This document shows positions 46,885-59,699 of a stretch of DNA of 64,000 nt, in pieces. How positions within the stretch are numbered: position 1 is the first letter of the stretch; each line of letters starts with the position of its first letter. The stretch is from Gnetum montanum (Eukaryota > Streptophyta > Gnetopsida > Gnetales > Gnetaceae). The position numbers were made by a program, and so were the translations under genes. The notes beneath the pieces are model-generated. The model made no database searches and was not told the DNA's origin. It was given only the letters and a program-made list of their open reading frames with translations. The DNA lies in contig MNCI01010813.1 in the NCBI GenBank assembly GCA_015680685.1, forward strand, positions 18,039-82,038, given 5' to 3'.

Positions 46885-49064
46885 AAGAGCAATCCAATAT
46901 GCATGGAACAAACTAGGGGAACAAACCACACTAACAACGAAGGCATAGACACATTGGAATATGAGCATTTCCAACTTCCACCCCTTAATCTAAGAACATT
47001 AGTCAGGAGAAGTTGGAAACTTCTAAGAAATTAAAATAGACGTTCATTATTTCAGATCTCTCCCTTTCCATTCAGTCATGGGGGAGATGGCCACCTATGC
47101 TAATCATTGGAGGCCCTCAATTCTTTTTAGTTTTTTTTACGTATTTTTTTACACATTTTTGTTTTATACATTTCTGTTTTACACGTTTTTTTTATAGTTT
47201 TTGTTTTACACATTTTTGTTTAACACATTTTTGTTTAACAAATTTCTTTAACTTTTCTTGTTTGTGTTTTACAACATCATTATGCTTTTTCATTTCTTTG
47301 TGTGCATGTGTGTGTGTTTTATCCATCCTGTAAGTTGTCACCCAATAAGTATTCTTCATGATGGTATGAACTATTTTTCCTATTGATTGCTAATGTTTGG
47401 GTTTTACCTTTAAGTTATGATGTTGATACTAAGGTATGTTTCTTTTGATCTGAGAGGTAATGAGTCCACTTCATCCATTCATCCACAACATTCTATGGTC
47501 TCTCTTGGCTTGGAAATGTACAATCCCCTTTCTAATAAGAACATTAACGAATCAGTGACTGGGTATTTCTCAAACTAAGGAAGGACTCAAGGATTGAAAA
47601 GTGTGTGACTTCAAGGAAACTTGGTGCATTTGTGTTGGCCATTCTCTTGGGTACTTGGATGTTTTCTTCTTGGGTTCTCTTACCGTTTCAATGTTACCTA
47701 ATTATTGAAAGCTGAGTCAATAAAAATAAGAAGTCTTTGCATGGTGTGGTTTTCATGCATAAAAATACAAAACATAAAAAAAACAAGAAGAAAGAAAAAG
47801 AAAAAAAAGTGAGAATTCAAAGCACACCCCTTAGACAGAATAATCCCTTGGGCTATAAGCATTGGTTATGGAACTCAAAATCAAAATGTTCCCTCTAACT
47901 AAGGCCCTTCTTGCTTCCCATTCTCTCCTCCTTTGTTTCGTTGGAATGGTGGTAGCTCTTTGGGAAGGCATTCTTGTTATTCAAGTGGATGGATTGGTCG
48001 AATGCATTAATGTGAAGTCATTGGATGCGGTTTGTTTGAGGCTAAAGTTGAAATGAGATTTACCAAGTCACATTAATCATTCACTACACAAGGGGCTATA
48101 CACCACCTTGTTCTTCAGACTCCATTCCATTCTCTCCTCTCTATCTTTCCCTCCATTGTTCACCTCATTTCCGGTTGTATCATTAGTGTATATTTTGGTA
48201 GATGCATTTTTTTCTTATTGGTAAATTCTTATGGTTAAGACTTTAACTCTTGTTCCAAAGGGCATTCCCAGAGCCTATGGACTCTTTGAATATGGGTTTG
48301 TTAGGGCATTAAGGGCACGAGCCTACTTTGGGGAGGATCCACTGGCATTCCTATTTGGTGCATCCATTAAATTCTTTCCCTTAACATTTTTGCAATATAC
48401 TTTATTTTTTTCATTTCCATCTTGACATCCATTTCATTGACGTAATAGTTGTCTCTTTCTCTCCATATTTCTCATTCTTTTTCCTTTTCCATTCTCTCGC
48501 TACTGGAGGTTCACGATTAGTCATGGGGGTATGGGGCCCAATTTTTAAAATTTTCTCCTAACCCCTACACCTTCGGTAGTCATCATTAATATATCTTCAG
48601 ATTTGCAATCAACCATACCACAACGCATCCAATGGACCTTTCACTGAGGAAAGGTATCAAGTACATGATGATTCAATCACCCTTGCTAATATTAGATTGT
48701 GTTGTGTGAGCAAATGACAATCATGTAATAACAAATTGGATCTAGAGGGAACACTTGAATGGAGTAGTGCTAAAGCAGCTTTGCAAGGAACGAGATCGAT
48801 GATGTGCTTACAGATGGAAACCAAAAGAAGAATCTTGGCATTGGAAGTAGCAAGACTTCTTCTCTCTTCTCTCTTCTTTCTCAGCTGCCAAATACGGCCT
48901 GATGTCAATTGTAATAAGGTATTTACCCTTGTTGTCATGAACACCAGTGTTGTCATGTCTTGTAATGATGATCCGTTCACATGTCATCCCATTAAGTTCC
49001 ATTTGAGTTAATAATCCCATACCTTCCAAATATTTTGTAAGGAACTCGAGGAAGAGTTTTCATT
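46885..49064 (+). other. 3' non-coding region of element B
   Basis: No gene. It carries the T-rich minisatellite (about 47135-47255), and purine tracts AGTCATGGGGGAGATGG (47074-47090) and TAGTCATGGGGGTATGGGG (48518-48536). Short open frames within it have no motif and are not conserved in A. Confidence 0.65.
47135..47255 (+). repeat. T-rich minisatellite ACACATTTTTGTTTT
   Basis: About seven imperfect copies of a 15-17 bp unit. Equivalent blocks occur in A (about 905-1060, minus strand), C (about 17630-17790) and E (about 59090-59265), always just after the purine tract. Confidence 0.75.
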
Positions 49065-49078
49065 TAGTCATGGGGGTA
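49065..49078 (+). other. Polypurine tract of element B
   Basis: TAGTCATGGGGGTA ends exactly where the 3' LTR starts. The equivalents before the 3' LTRs of C, E and G read (minus strand) as close variants, so the tract is conserved in the family. Confidence 0.75.
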
Positions 49079-49880
49079 TGGTGGGACGTGATATTGCATA
49101 ATATCGCATCGTCTCCCATGATATCGTGTACGCGATATCACGGTGCACCACCAAGTCTATAAATAAGAGGCGGCTCTCCCTTGTTTCCTCATCTAGGCCT
49201 AGACCATAATGAAACTCTGGTATTTTTTCCCCTCTAGAGATAGAATAATTTCCATGTGTCCATAGGAGGAACTCCAAAGTGAACGGATCTTTATTCGAGC
49301 AGACATTGTACTTGAACACAAGTTTGTGTACAGCAATAAGGATGAACTTCTTAGATAAACCTTGCAGTGCATGGATTAGGCTAATCAGGACTTTATTTAT
49401 TGTTATTTATTATTTGTTATTTAAATGCTTTATTAGTTATTAAATCTCTCTCAACCGTTCTCTCCTAGTTAAGTGCCTTAGTATGACCACTTCGAGCATG
49501 TGCGTTATGCATGGTGATCCCAGCAACGATTAGCGTTTGGTAGCCAAGGTTGCATCAGTTCAGGGTGTGAATGGTAAGTGGGAACGAATGTTGATGCTAG
49601 GTTAATTCAGACTTAGTTAGTTAGTTAAAGTTAGTCAATTAGCCTCTTCACTCTTCACCTTGTTAGCATAGGAGATAAAACATAAAAGGACATAAAAATC
49701 ATATACCTTGGACTTAATCATACATCGTGATAACTACAAGTAAGTCTGGGAAGAAAACGAATGATTAACCTTAAGTGTTCCATGAGGCATGTAGGCACTT
49801 AGTTAGCGGAGTTCAACCGGATCATGCGTGCTATGCTCGTATTCATATGGTTGAGTGTAGGGGTACCTCGCCACTCATCA
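49079..49880 (+). repeat. 3' LTR of element B
   Basis: 802 bp, TGGTGGGACG to CTCATCA. It has fewer GATATC palindromes than the 5' LTR but the same TATA box and downstream sequence. Confidence 0.93.
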
Positions 49881-50445
49881 ATTTTCCATCATTGTAGCAC
49901 CCACTTAGTTTCTTTTGTTTACTTAACATAATATTTACTATTATACTAACTTAATACTTTACTTTTTTAAGAACTTTATTTTTACTTGTTAATAGTAAGG
50001 GGTATGGATACAATTGATTTTGAGCACTAAGTATGATTGGTTGGTAACCACAGTAATATTATTTCTTGGTTCATCTAGTAGCATAATACCTGGTAATCCC
50101 AGTGAAAATTACATGAGCCCAAGACGTGTTTGGTGAATCAAGAATGGGTATCCATCATGATAAGCTAAAATAGATTTATGCTTTCATAGTTAGCTAGACT
50201 TAGATACTTTTCACCATGTTTACAATTAGAAGCTATAAGAGCCTAAACAACATCAGTTCATCAAATACCTTATTGTGAGGTAAACCATATGCTCAATTTT
50301 CATTAACTCAAGTGGAAGACAATGATCTTGAACTTCAACTCAATTACTAGAAAAATAACATTGAGCATCTACAAATTATGATCAGGTCATGCATGGACAC
50401 TTGTGACTTGTATGATTGGGTGTTGGATTATTTCTCTACTCATCA
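49881..50445 (+). repeat. 5' LTR of element D, right piece
   Basis: Begins with the target duplication ATTTT and continues D's LTR to CTACTCATCA. It matches the second half of the B LTR (GGTTGGTAACC, GGTAATCCCAG, GATCAGGTCATGC) at lower identity, so D is older than B. Confidence 0.8.
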
Positions 50446-50446
50446 T

Positions 50447-50465
50447 TGGCATTATTGTCAGGGAT
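50447..50465 (+). other. Primer-binding site of element D
   Basis: TGGCATTATTGTCAGGGAT, one base after the LTR, is a decayed form of the family's tRNA-Asp site. Confidence 0.65.
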
Positions 50466-50591
50466 ATGTTAATGTGTGATGAGTAATTGATTTTATAAAT
50501 TTCATTATATCAAGAACTCTAAGTGAACCTTTATATCCTTAAATCAATGGTAATAACACACACATACTTAAGTAAGTGTCATACTCATAAC

Positions 50592-53212
50592 ATGGCTTCA
50601 ATTAAAGGAAAACTATCACCTACCAAAGAACTAAAAAGGAGCATTGACTGAACAAATAACGATGAAGACTAGAGTATGCCCATGAAGATAAGAATTTATA
50701 TTCTCATAATGATCCTTACTATCCTAATTTTATCTTCATCTTTTACCAAGATGGGTCGTTAGGATGGAGAGGCCTCCAATGCAACATTGTTCTACCTCTA
50801 GAACATTTAGCACCTACAATGCTTCAAACAGCTCTAAGGAAACTAAATTTGAACCACACATAAGAAGGGTACCATGTGACAAAACACATGACAAGATCCT
50901 ACCAACCCATATAGGAGCAAATGCAAAGAGATGCTGCTATGGAAACCAAACATGCACAGAACAAAGGAAATCATGTTAACTCTTTCATTATAAGAACTTG
51001 ATGGAGATGCATTTGTAGCAAAGAAACTCCACCAAGATCATGAAATCCATTCCAAAATGCCAATCATACAATTAGAGGAACTTGTCAAAGTGCAATTACA
51101 TTTAGCCTTAGTAGAGACACCCAGAAGAGAAGCAACAAACGCTAAGTATAAGTAAGAATTAAGGCTAATAGCTTTTGCTAAATTACAAAGGGAAGAATAT
51201 CATAGTCATAAAAGGAGAACAAGCCAACATTGTTCACCCATTGTTTCATCTTCATCCTCAAAATCATTAATGGAATCTAATTGAAAGGGACACAAGTACA
51301 AAGACCATGATAGGGAAGGATGAAGGACCCATGATCGCTATGACTATTTTCCAAGACATTCTAATGTGAAAGATGAAGAGCATGAATCAAGAAAACATAG
51401 GCATAGACATAAAGATAGAGAGAGGTATGAGCACCAAAGGAGGTACCGCTACAATAGTTCTTACAAACTTGATCATCATGATGAACCCCTATTGGCAACT
51501 CATGATATGATAAATATAAGGGAAGCTATCCACATCCCAATCAAGCACATAAGGGATAGCCACATTGAGTGACTAGACATGAACAACATGCCTAGATTTG
51601 GTGGATACAATGCTAATTCACAACACCACCTTCAAGAATTCTATGATGCCTATGCCTTACAAAACATAGAGAGTGATTGGAAAAAATTAAAATTATTCCC
51701 AAGGATACTTGTTAAAGAGGTTAAAAGCTAGTACAAATCATTGGAGTTGGAATCAATTAGGAGATGAAGTACCATGCTTGAACTTTTTAATCATAAATAC
51801 CAAAGCTATCTTGGGTGTCCAATCTTTAGAAACAAATCCAAGGATGGAAGTAAGGGACCCATGAATCCTTTAATGTGGCAATGGGGCAATACTATTCACT
51901 ATTGCATAGGTGCCTAGGCCACTGATTTTCCCAAAGGGATCAACTTAGGCACGTTATCAATGGGCTCATAAACAAAACTAGAAAGACCCTTGGGGGTTAT
52001 GCCCAAGGTCGATTATCAGAGATGATTTTCTATTAGATTCAAAGACTTATTGATCAAGTGGTAAAGGAAGAAGGTGAGTTAAAGAAAAGAGAATCAGCTA
52101 AAGAATATAACAAAGATCCATCAATCCAAAAGATAGATGTATGTGTATGTGATCATTAGGAAGAAGAAACCTTAAATGAGGTGATACAAAAGAAGACACT
52201 ACCTATTCAAAAGTCTGTTACTGATATAGTAGCGAAGGTATAAAAGATGTGGGATTTGATGGATGAAACATTTACAGCATCTTTAAAGATTGCAGAGGAA
52301 AGAATTGAGCAAGCCTTTAGTAAAGGCAAGGAGAAGAAGAAGAAGAGAGACTTTGGATGAAAAAGAAAATTGGCTTTAGTGGCTAAATTTTTAGATATAA
52401 GCTCTAAGGATGAGAAAGGATGTGTAGTGCACTACTATGAACATCCCAAGAGATTTTTTCTATGATGACACATTTATAAGAAACAGAGGCATACACACTC
52501 AATCCTAGGTTTATAAAAAAGCAAATGCCCAAACATCAACCCTACCTTCAATGTAACTATTAGTAGACCTTCCAACCAACATGCTACCCTAATGGAGGCT
52601 ATCCACAGCCACAAGAGAAGCCCCAATCATGGACAATGCCACCACCATGACAATAGTACCCATATAGGCAACCAAACCCATATGGATACTATGTTCAACA
52701 TCCAGTTTCTCTAGGTAATGCAGTAGTTCAAGCTCCTCAATACTATCCACATGAACACCATAGACCAACACATCCAAGGGTGGATCCCACTCCATATGTG
52801 CATTTACAAGTAGCTAAATCGTTGAATCAATCTTCTAACTCTTTACCAATAGTTTCACCACCTGCAATCTAGGGAGAATTGTCATCACAACCTCAACAGA
52901 GAAAAGCTATAAGGGTAGTAAATGTACATATAGAGGATCATACTAGTAATACTGATGGAAATATAAGAAATATCCTTTCTTTAGGACAAGTCCAAGAAAG
53001 GCTAGTAGAGTTAGGACTTCATTAACACAAATTTCTTTCATGATAGATCCTCTTACAAACACTATGCTTCCACCACAACTAGCTCAGGAATTGAAAATTG
53101 TCATGCTAATAGAAATAGTATCAAACTTGATAAAGGTAGGATGAATCCTAAAGAAATGAATTGTTCCTAGAATTCCTTTGATTTATTTACAAGTAGCTAG
53201 AAATATACCATG
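50592..53212 (+). pseudogene. gag of element D (broken), cut by element E
   Basis: Starts MASIKGKLSPTKEL at 50592. Recognisable are FIFYQDGSLGWRGLQCNIVL (about 50740-50800), a His/Arg-rich linker (51366-51572), the capsid core (about 51580-51830: LQNIESDWKKLKLFPRIL), QRDQLRHVINGL (about 51940), and a long helical Lys/Glu-rich part (about 52030-52400). The reading reaches the start of the protease (PLIYLQVARN, about 53180-53208), where element E is inserted. Many stops. Confidence 0.82.
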
Positions 53213-54151
53213 TGATGAGTGACTAAGGTACCCCTACGCCCAACCATACGAATCATGAAGCATTCATGCATGATCCAGTTGAATTTGGTGGACTCTATAG
53301 TTTCTAGTACACTAGTCTTCTAGGAAGTGAACCTTGTCCTAAAGGTCATTTGTTGTCTTTCCAATTACACTTGTGATGCACATGGTATGCTCAAGTGTAA
53401 TCGAGGCATATGATTTTTATTGTTTTATGTTATATGGTGCTTAAAGTAGAGAGATGAAGTAATTTAATAACTAATGTAATTTAACTAACTAACTAATCTC
53501 TAACTAGTTCTAACATAAGCATTTGGTCCCATTTTCCATACACTTCCTACACCCACGAATACATTGTCGGGTTACTAAGTGCTATGCTACTAGGCACACT
53601 AAGTAATAACGTTGCTAGGATTACCAAGCGAATAAGTGTTTACACTCGAAGAAATTGTACTTATGTATCTAATCTACTTAACTTAATTAATTAACTAATT
53701 TCTTAAAGTCTAATTTAGTTTAATTAATGGCATAATGAATGAAAAAAGTAAATACATAAACAAATCATTAATCTATTCCAAATGCTACAAGGTTTGATCA
53801 AAAGGCTCATCTTTATTATTGTACACACTAGTGTGGTTTAGGTACAACAATGCTCGAATAAAGATCCGTGTACTTCCTAACTCTTGCTATAAGTACTTAG
53901 AGAAATATTCTAACTTTCAAATGGACAAACTGTAAGAGCTCTTCTACTACTATTACTTAAATGATCCATAAACATGGCTGGGAGGTCATATTTATAGTTT
54001 CTACTATAGTACTACATCGACGGGGCCTCATAGATGTAGAAAACATGATATTGATGTGACCTTGTCAATGAGACCCCATAGATGAGACAACACCATGTAA
54101 ACAGGGCCCCATCGATAAGGGCCGATTGACATGACACTATGACACTCATCA
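53213..54151 (-). repeat. 3' LTR of element E
   Basis: 939 bp, minus strand, TGATGAGTG...CTCATCA ends. It keeps the GGTACCCCTAC block and the U5 order of A-D, but has a different U3 with TCAATGAGACCCCAT-like sub-repeats. The next bases on the right match the conserved block beside the 3' LTRs of B, C and G. Confidence 0.88.
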
Positions 54152-54299
54152 TACCTCCATGATTGAATGAAAACTCATCCTTAAGTTCCCTTACAAAATT
54201 TGAAAGGTATGGGATTATTAATTGACTCTTGACAAAACAAACTAACTTGAAAAAATTAAGTGCTCAAGTGTTTGAATCAATAATTTACAAAAATTGTGG

Positions 54300-57243
54300 T
54301 GTTCATGACACAAAATTAAACACTATGATGTGATGACACAAAAATTTGATCGCACATCCTTTGATGACATGAAGGTAGTGGAGAAGGTTAGATAGTCTTA
54401 GGCAATGATGGCTTCTAAGATTTTTAAGGACCTTGACCAGCTTTTGGCATGTGCTGCAGCCGAGGCGGCTATAGTTGTCCTGCTGTGGCTGCAACCTCCA
54501 GTGGAAGGCAAAAGGTGAAAGGTGAAAGGAATATAATAATTTCTTCATCTTCTCCTCCATGATTTAGGGATCATTCACAATCCACGCAACATCACCAATG
54601 TGGGTTGGAATGGGGATATCCCATGGATAGGGAATTATTAAGGACATCTCCTTCACATTGACAAACTAGGTAGTGAATTGTTTGCTTTCTATCTCGAACG
54701 TCCTAACTACACTTTATAACTCCTAGTAGTCATTCATCATCTTGGCTAGGTTCTTAGTAGTTGATTGTTGATCAGTGAATTATGCCTTGAGAACTTCAAG
54801 TTCAGCTTTTTCCACCACAAGATTTTTCTTGGTGTCTTTGTGATGCTTGAACTCAACCTCATACAACAAGTACGAATTGGCCACCTATTTCTCGAGCTCT
54901 AACCATGGGCATCTGGCAATCAACATGGCCAGATTTTCATAGTGGACATTGGAAAGCTCTATATATTCTGTCATCTCCTCAATTTGCAGCTCCTTCATGT
55001 GGATTTTTGCTTGATTATAGGCATCTATCCCATCAAAAATGGGTTGCCACACTTCTTTTTCCTGTTGGAGCTATTGGAGGGTTTCATTCACTTTTTCCTT
55101 CATTAATTGGATGCATTTTTTATTTAATTCCTTTTGTAGACTGACTTGTTCTTCATAATGGTCCTTAACTCTCTTAAATTTGAGAGCCTCCAATTTCTAG
55201 GTAGCTACCTTGATTACAATTTTCTAGTGAAGGACATAGACCTCCTCCATGAAGAGATTTTTATTTGCTACCAATCTCTTTAGTTTTGTGTTTACTTTGG
55301 CCAGTTTCTCCTATTTTTGATGGATGAAATCAATTAATTATTGCTTGTGCGCATCAACATTTTGCAAGTGATGGTTCTCTATGGTTAGTTTTACGTTCTC
55401 TTAGTGGGTCTAATTTAAGGCCTTCTAAATTTTGTGTTTTGTCGCCTCTACCAAGGATTGGTAGAACACCATCATCTCCATTACACCCTTAACCCCTTTT
55501 ATTCTAGTATGAAGTTGTTCCATAGCTTCATCTTTTGTCAATGCTTGGTTAAGAAATGTGGAGTCTACAATATGGGATCTTAATTCAACAACTTCCGTAG
55601 CTAAGCATTCATTTATCTCCTTAGCTATTTTGAGTTAACCCTCCAAGATGATATTCCTTCCCCTTGCCATAAGAAGCTCCAATTGGGCTGTAGTAGTATT
55701 GTCTGAAAGGTTAAAGACATCTGGAAATAGTTACCTAGTTCCCACCAGTTAGTCTAGTAGTTCTTCATGTTGTACTAAATTTATTTTGCTACTCATGGTC
55801 CCTACAAATATATGCACATCTTTGTGTGCAGTGCATTGAACATTTCGGTAATATGGTAAGTGACCACCTCTACTGTAGTCTCTTGCCCTTAGTGTTGCAT
55901 CACCAAAATTATTACCCCCTCACCCTCCTTCAAGCACACTAAGAAGGTTACAACATTCCCAGATATTTTTGGGAGTTATTGTTATTCTGCAAGAGATACG
56001 GTGACCTCTTTGGCACTTGGATTTGACCTTGTGGGAAATTGTGTTCTTTGGGTTGAGAAAATGGATCCACCTTCACTCATCAAACTAATTATCTAGGCCA
56101 CCTAATTTAGGTGACTCATTGTTGATTTGTACATGGATGGATCCCTACCACTTGTGCCTATTTGTTGCTATTGTTCACTCAAGAGCCATTCTCTATATTT
56201 GCGTAACCATTGGGCAATTGCAACAATTTCTAGCATGGTTGTTTGAGTGGCGGGTGGAGGTGGTGGTCATTGCTCCTCTTCTTAGATATTCATTGTAGGC
56301 ATCTTATCTTTCATCATTTTTACCAAGTTGGTAGTTAAAACCTACCTGACTACATAATTGGTATAGTAAGCTATTCCTCCCCTTCAATAGAGTTTCTTGA
56401 TGAGGCATGAAAAGGGGAGTGCCTTCCTTCCATGTTCATTTTTCTTAAACAACTTCTCTATCTCTAGATAGATCAACTATGGAAGGTTGATAGGGAATCT
56501 CACACTTAGAGTGATGCATGCTTAGGTAGAGAAGGTAGTGATTTTTCTTGGCCTCACTGTGGGATTAAGGTGGAAGGTTGTAATCTTATAGTGGATCCTC
56601 TCTGCCAGTGTGAGCATGCTAAACTCATTGCGATCGACATCATAGCACCATTGAACCCATTCTTTCTTGATGTTGGGATCCACATGCATTGGGATCTTAG
56701 CAAGACTTGTCCCTATTTCAAGCAACCAAAGCACTTGTACAATTTCTTACATCAAGTAGGACACTGAGATGTCCTTGATTTTTACCATTGGTTTGGCTTG
56801 CCTATTATTCTAGAATAAGAGTGTCTCTCCCATGTACGACTCCTTAGTGGAAGATATGATTGGCCACATGGGAGAGGCCTTTAGTTGGTCCTACACTTCT
56901 TTTGGTGCTTGCTCTAAGAATGGGCCAAAGTTTAACTCTTGGAGCACTATTTTCTAGACCTCTTGCAATCTAATTTGATTCAAGCAAGCCTCTATCAAGC
57001 TCACCTCAAGATTTTCTTGTGGTCTTGGCACATCATATTGATGGATGTGTTCTATTGCAACTATTGGCTCTAGAATCTATCTAATAGATTCCACTTCTAA
57101 CTCTTTCCTAAGAGGACCTATGACATGGGTTGCAAGTGACTCTTCTCAGGCTTGTTCTTGGCCTCTTCCTATTCTAGGCTATTTCTCCCTTGGTTGAGGT
57201 GGTCCTGCTTCCTACATGTGCTTTCCTTTTGGTGCCATCTATC
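54300..57243 (-). pseudogene. Extra ORF of element E downstream of pol (broken)
   Basis: A minus-strand frame can be followed from MAPKGKH (57243) to about 54300, nearly 1000 codons with scattered stops. The best preserved piece (56734-56522) reads WVQWCYDVDRNEFSMLTLAE. The C-terminal half (about 55900-54500) is rich in Glu/Lys/Leu and looks like a long coiled coil. Athila elements carry an env-like ORF at this position; here I see no clear signal peptide or membrane segment, so I do not call it env. The same type of ORF occurs in element G. Confidence 0.55.
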
Positions 57244-59330
57244 ATCACAACACATCCATGGATTAGTAGATATAATGTGTAACTTAAAAGTTTTAAATAC
57301 CTTCTCTTGTTGGTTAGCTACACTTTTTCTAAGGTTGGACCATGGTAGGTTGATTATTTTATTAATTATTTATTATAAATGTCATCAGAGCTCGTTGGAA
57401 AGGTTTAACTCTTGTAATTTAATGTTTAACAATTCATTTCTTAGTTAAACCTTTGTGGGAGTTAAAAAAAATGGTAAACAATTTTCTAAAAAAAATGGTA
57501 AACAATTTTCTATCAAAAATGGTACATTTGTGGTCCCCATGATGAAGAGCTTACCTCTAATAGTTGTAGGGTTAAAGAACAAAGTGATTTTGGATAAACA
57601 GTTTGGAACTTATGGGCTTTGGAAGGTTCTTGGCTTTGAAAATTTGAAAAAATCCCATGGCATTTATGAGAAGATGTAAAATTTTTCAAGTGGGCTCATG
57701 CCTATATATAGAATTTTTTCCTTATATCAATAGCACCCTATATACAAGGCCTCATATATAGGTTTGAGCCATCAATGAGGTCTCATATATGGCGCCCATA
57801 GTCAAAAATTTGAAATTTGAATATCTCAAAAAATATAAGGAATTTCTCAATGAAATTGGGATTGATAGAATCTTAAAAAAAGCCAAGAATATGATAAAAT
57901 CATCAAAGAGGGTCTTTGAAAGCTTAAAAATTGAAAAATTTGATGGATAATATGTTTATTGAGTGAAATATCTAATGGAGCACTTGGGTTGGTGCAGAAA
58001 ATGGATGTACAAAATATTTTGATTGGAAGAATGCCTAAGGTTAAGGTGCTTAACAAACCTGACCAAGAGATATGCAAGTGGATCCTCATCATAGTAGGCA
58101 CATGCCTTATTTTCCCTTGCATAACCTCAACCTAAGGAATCCATGTATCCTAGAGATGATTAATGATCGATAGAAGTTAAGGACCAAAACTTGAAAGATT
58201 CTATGTAAGAATTCAAATACATCAAACTAAGACACAAGATCAAGAACATGGACTTTGGCAGTGAGGTGAGTTATAGTCAGCATAGATAGATGATGGAGAA
58301 GATGGAATGGAATTCCAAACTAAGGTCATAAGAAGTCCCTTGTGGAGTTTGTATTTAAAATGACTTGAGAAGATCCAACCTTAGTCTAAACCAAAACAAA
58401 CCTCTTTCAGTGACTTCGCATCACCACTCCAAGATCAATTCACCCCTTTGAGACACAAGAGTGCTTTCACAAAATAACCACTGCTCCATAAAAGGAACAA
58501 AAGAGAAGTAGGAAGAGAGGGGTGCCTTTAGGCATGGGTAACATGTCTTTCCAGCCCCATAACTAGTGCTTGTAGCTTGTTATTGTGTCTAAGGGATGTG
58601 CTTTGAATTCGCACCATGTTTTTTTTGTTTTATTTTTTTCTTCTTTTTTCTTTTTGGATGGGAACCACACCATGCAAATAATTTATTCAACTTCTTATTA
58701 TTGATTGACATCAAAAGGTAAGAAGTCTATGAAAACTCTCAAGCACCCAAGTAAGTAGAAGAGTACAAAAAGTATTAAGTCCTCTTGAAGTCACTCCCTA
58801 TACAAACCTTTGAATCCTTTCCAATTCTAGAGACTACAAAGGTCACCAATTTATTAAAATTTAATTTAATAAAAGGGACCTCAAACTTCCAAAATAAGAA
58901 AAACCATAAAATTTGTGAATGGGTGGATGTCATGGATTCACTGCCTATTCCATGAAAAAGAAACCATGACTGAGCCATTAGTACAAAAAGTTAAAAATAG
59001 AAACTAGACATTAGCAAACAAAACATTAAGCACAAACCACCATTAGTACTATTGGTGCAAAGCATATTTTATTAGACAAAACTTGAAAATCACACTCAAG
59101 AAAAACAAAGTAAAATATATAAGAAATTTTAAAAGATTCAATAAAGATTTAAATGTACCAACGATGATGTAAAAAAATGGTGTAAAATAGGAAAAATTTT
59201 GAAAATCAAAAAGGTGTAAAATAAATAAATTGTAAAATAAAAAATGTGAAAAATAAAAAAATAGAAATCCTGAGAAGCCACATAGATGGTTAGCACAGAT
59301 GGCCATCTCCACCGTGATTGAGTTGGAAGG
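57244..59330 (-). other. Non-coding region of element E between pol and extra ORF
   Basis: 58200-59330 matches the 3' region of A (1-1100) and B (47.07-48.2 kb), including the purine tract (about 59290-59310) and the A/T-rich minisatellite (about 59090-59265). 57244-58150 has no counterpart I could place; around 57690-57800 it contains CCTCATATATAGG-type repeats that recall the E LTR. Confidence 0.5.
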
Positions 59331-59699
59331 AGGAGATCGAAAAAATTGAGTGTGGTTGTCCATCAATTGAGGTATTTTTTGCATTGCCTTTCTTGGGCTC
59401 ATGGAAAAGCTTTACTTATTAGATGTTGATCAAGTGCTTTTTATTTGGGCTCTTAGGTTTGTATATGGTCATGGCACTAAAAGGAAAGGTTTCATAAATT
59501 ATATAAGGTTCCTCCCACAACATTTGGAATTTTGTTTTGTAGGGTACATGTGTGGGGTTCCAGTAGAGAACCTTACCTTCTAGTTGAAATTTCACTTTCT
59601 ATATTCTAAGATCCTGGTGTTGTTTGTTGAATGCCTTGTGCACTTCATTCAAAGATAGGGTTACCAATCAATTTTCATCTAGCATGTTGAGGTTGATCA

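Larger units (their letters stand above)
42779..49880 (+). mobile_element. Element B: complete gag-protease Athila-like element, target duplication ATTTT
   Basis: The 5' LTR (42779-43625) and 3' LTR (49079-49880) both start TG and end CTCATCA. ATTTT flanks the element on both sides (42774-42778 and 49881-49885). The interior has a tRNA-Asp primer site, broken gag, a retropepsin remnant, a 2.1-kb non-coding region and a purine tract. RT, RNase H and integrase are absent. The architecture (LTR, gag, little else) resembles so-called TR-GAG non-autonomous elements. It is inserted in the 5' LTR of element D. Confidence 0.93.

Noticed and set aside
48736-49029. Overlapping frames on both strands near the 3' end of element B as a small gene
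   Set aside because: No motif, no conservation seen in C or E at the same place, and the region is the non-coding part before the 3' LTR.
54905-55144. Plus-strand frame of 79 codons in element E
   Set aside because: It is antisense to the coiled-coil ORF on the minus strand, which is supported by homology with element G.
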